Assembly: GCA_002322035.1 (NCBI GenBank)
Contig: DCNF01000045.1
Location: 1-5,596 of the forward strand
Source of the DNA: Geobacter sp. UBA1603
Lineage (GTDB): Bacteria; Desulfobacterota; Desulfuromonadia; Geobacterales; Pseudopelobacteraceae
Length of the DNA: 5,596 nucleotides
Direction of reading: 5' to 3'
Every line of letters begins with the position of its first letter. The first letter of the stretch is position 1. Made by a program: the position numbers and the translations under genes. Shown here piece after piece: positions 5,043 through 5,596 of this stretch. The notes under the pieces are model-generated. The model was not told where the DNA came from. It worked only from the letters and a program-made list of their open reading frames with translations, and did not search any database.

Positions 5043-5596
5043 TTGAAAAAAGGAACTAATACCCTTTTCACCCTCGGCGAATTCGGCTTCATCGGCCGAA
5101 TTTCCGCATCCGTCAAGCCGGCATTCGGTGTTATCACCGGTATCGGCGACGACTGCGCCGTGACATCCGTGACGCCGGGCATGCAGCTCCTCACCTCCAC
5201 CGACATGCTGCTGGAGGATGTTCATTTCCGCCGCTCATGGCACGATCCGTACCGGATCGGGCGTAAGTCTCTGGCGGTTAACATATCCGATATCGCCGCC
5301 ATGGGCGGCATCCCACGCTGGGCGACCCTGTCGCTCGCTATTCCCCCTGACATGCCCCTCGATTTCCTCGATGAGTTCACCCGCGGTTTTCTCGCCATGG
5401 CAGCCGAGCACAACGTTACCCTGATCGGCGGTGATACCTGCTCCTCACGCGCCGGGCTGGTCATCTCAGTGACCATCATGGGGGAGCAGGAACCTGCGAA
5501 AATCGTCCGCCGCAGCGGTGCCCGTCCGGGCGATGAAATCTGGGTGACAGGGACGCTTGGTGATGCGGCCATGGGGTTGAAATTGGTGGAAGAAAA
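5043..5596 (+). CDS. thiL: Thiamine-monophosphate kinase, N-terminal part (3' end outside window)
   Basis: ThiL phosphorylates thiamine monophosphate with ATP to give thiamine diphosphate, the last step of cytoplasmic cofactor synthesis. 184 codons of a protein usually near 325 residues are present. The start is TTG; translation opens LGEFGFIGRIS, matching the family's GEF-x-x-I N-terminus. Family motifs follow in order: GIGDDCAV (D36, D37) and STDMLLEDVHF (D54) for metal and nucleotide binding, GRKSLAVNISDIAAMGG, LIGGDTCSS (D131), and the second-domain opening PGDEIWVTGTLGDAAMGL. This is the AIR-synthase-like (PurM) fold. Frame is intact to the window edge. It returns to the base composition of lon and runs in the same direction, so it probably belongs to the ancestral chromosome on the far side of the insert. 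Confidence 0.96.
   Translation, partial: MKKGTNTLFTLGEFGFIGRISASVKPAFGVITGIGDDCAVTSVTPGMQLLTSTDMLLEDVHFRRSWHDPYRIGRKSLAVNISDIAAMGGIPRWATLSLAIPPDMPLDFLDEFTRGFLAMAAEHNVTLIGGDTCSSRAGLVISVTIMGEQEPAKIVRRSGARPGDEIWVTGTLGDAAMGLKLVEE

Overview
The window reads as a stretch of a Gram-negative chromosome of moderately high GC. Its two flanking housekeeping genes, a 3'-terminal piece of lon (ATP-dependent protease) and a 5'-terminal piece of thiL (thiamine-monophosphate kinase), run in the same direction. Protein style, base composition and a large secreted FG-GAP-type protein suggest a deltaproteobacterium of the Geobacter/Desulfuromonadales kind. That is an inference from general resemblance, not from any diagnostic marker.

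Layout, left to right. (1) lon, 1-1239 (+), open at the left edge, holds the end of the AAA+ module and the whole Ser/Lys protease domain, and is followed by a strong rho-independent terminator (1283-1314). (2) A self-contained toxin-antitoxin operon lies at 1332-2034 (+): a near-consensus sigma-70 promoter, an inverted repeat straddling its -10 box, an AbrB/PrlF-type swapped-hairpin antitoxin, and a VapC-like PIN-domain ribonuclease that starts on a GTG inside the antitoxin's stop codon. (3) A second, unrelated toxin-antitoxin operon, brnT-brnA, lies at 2138-2744 on the minus strand, convergent with the first. It has its own promoter, a 14-bp perfect palindrome over the -10, and a toxin start codon that falls where transcription should begin. 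Its DNA looks more AT-rich than its neighbours. (4) A 70-bp nested stem-loop (2840-2909) is bounded by GTCCAAC and GTTGGGC and looks like an integron attC recombination site. (5) Eleven bases further on starts a 651-residue secreted protein of unknown function (2920-4875, +) with a signal peptide and a C-terminal Ca-binding FG-GAP/VCBS-like loop. (6) A short intergenic region carries a 19-base near-copy of part of that protein's signal-peptide sequence and leads to thiL (5043-5596, +), which starts on TTG and is open at the right edge.

Between lon and thiL there is thus an accessory insert of two complete toxin-antitoxin modules plus one exported protein gene. The two modules are each autonomously regulated and should not need each other. 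Lon is the classical protease that degrades labile antitoxins, so its position beside two such modules is notable, but the terminator and separate promoters show that they are not one transcription unit. I see no integrase, transposase, tRNA, rRNA or CRISPR array. The best hint of how the insert arose is the lone attC-like site.
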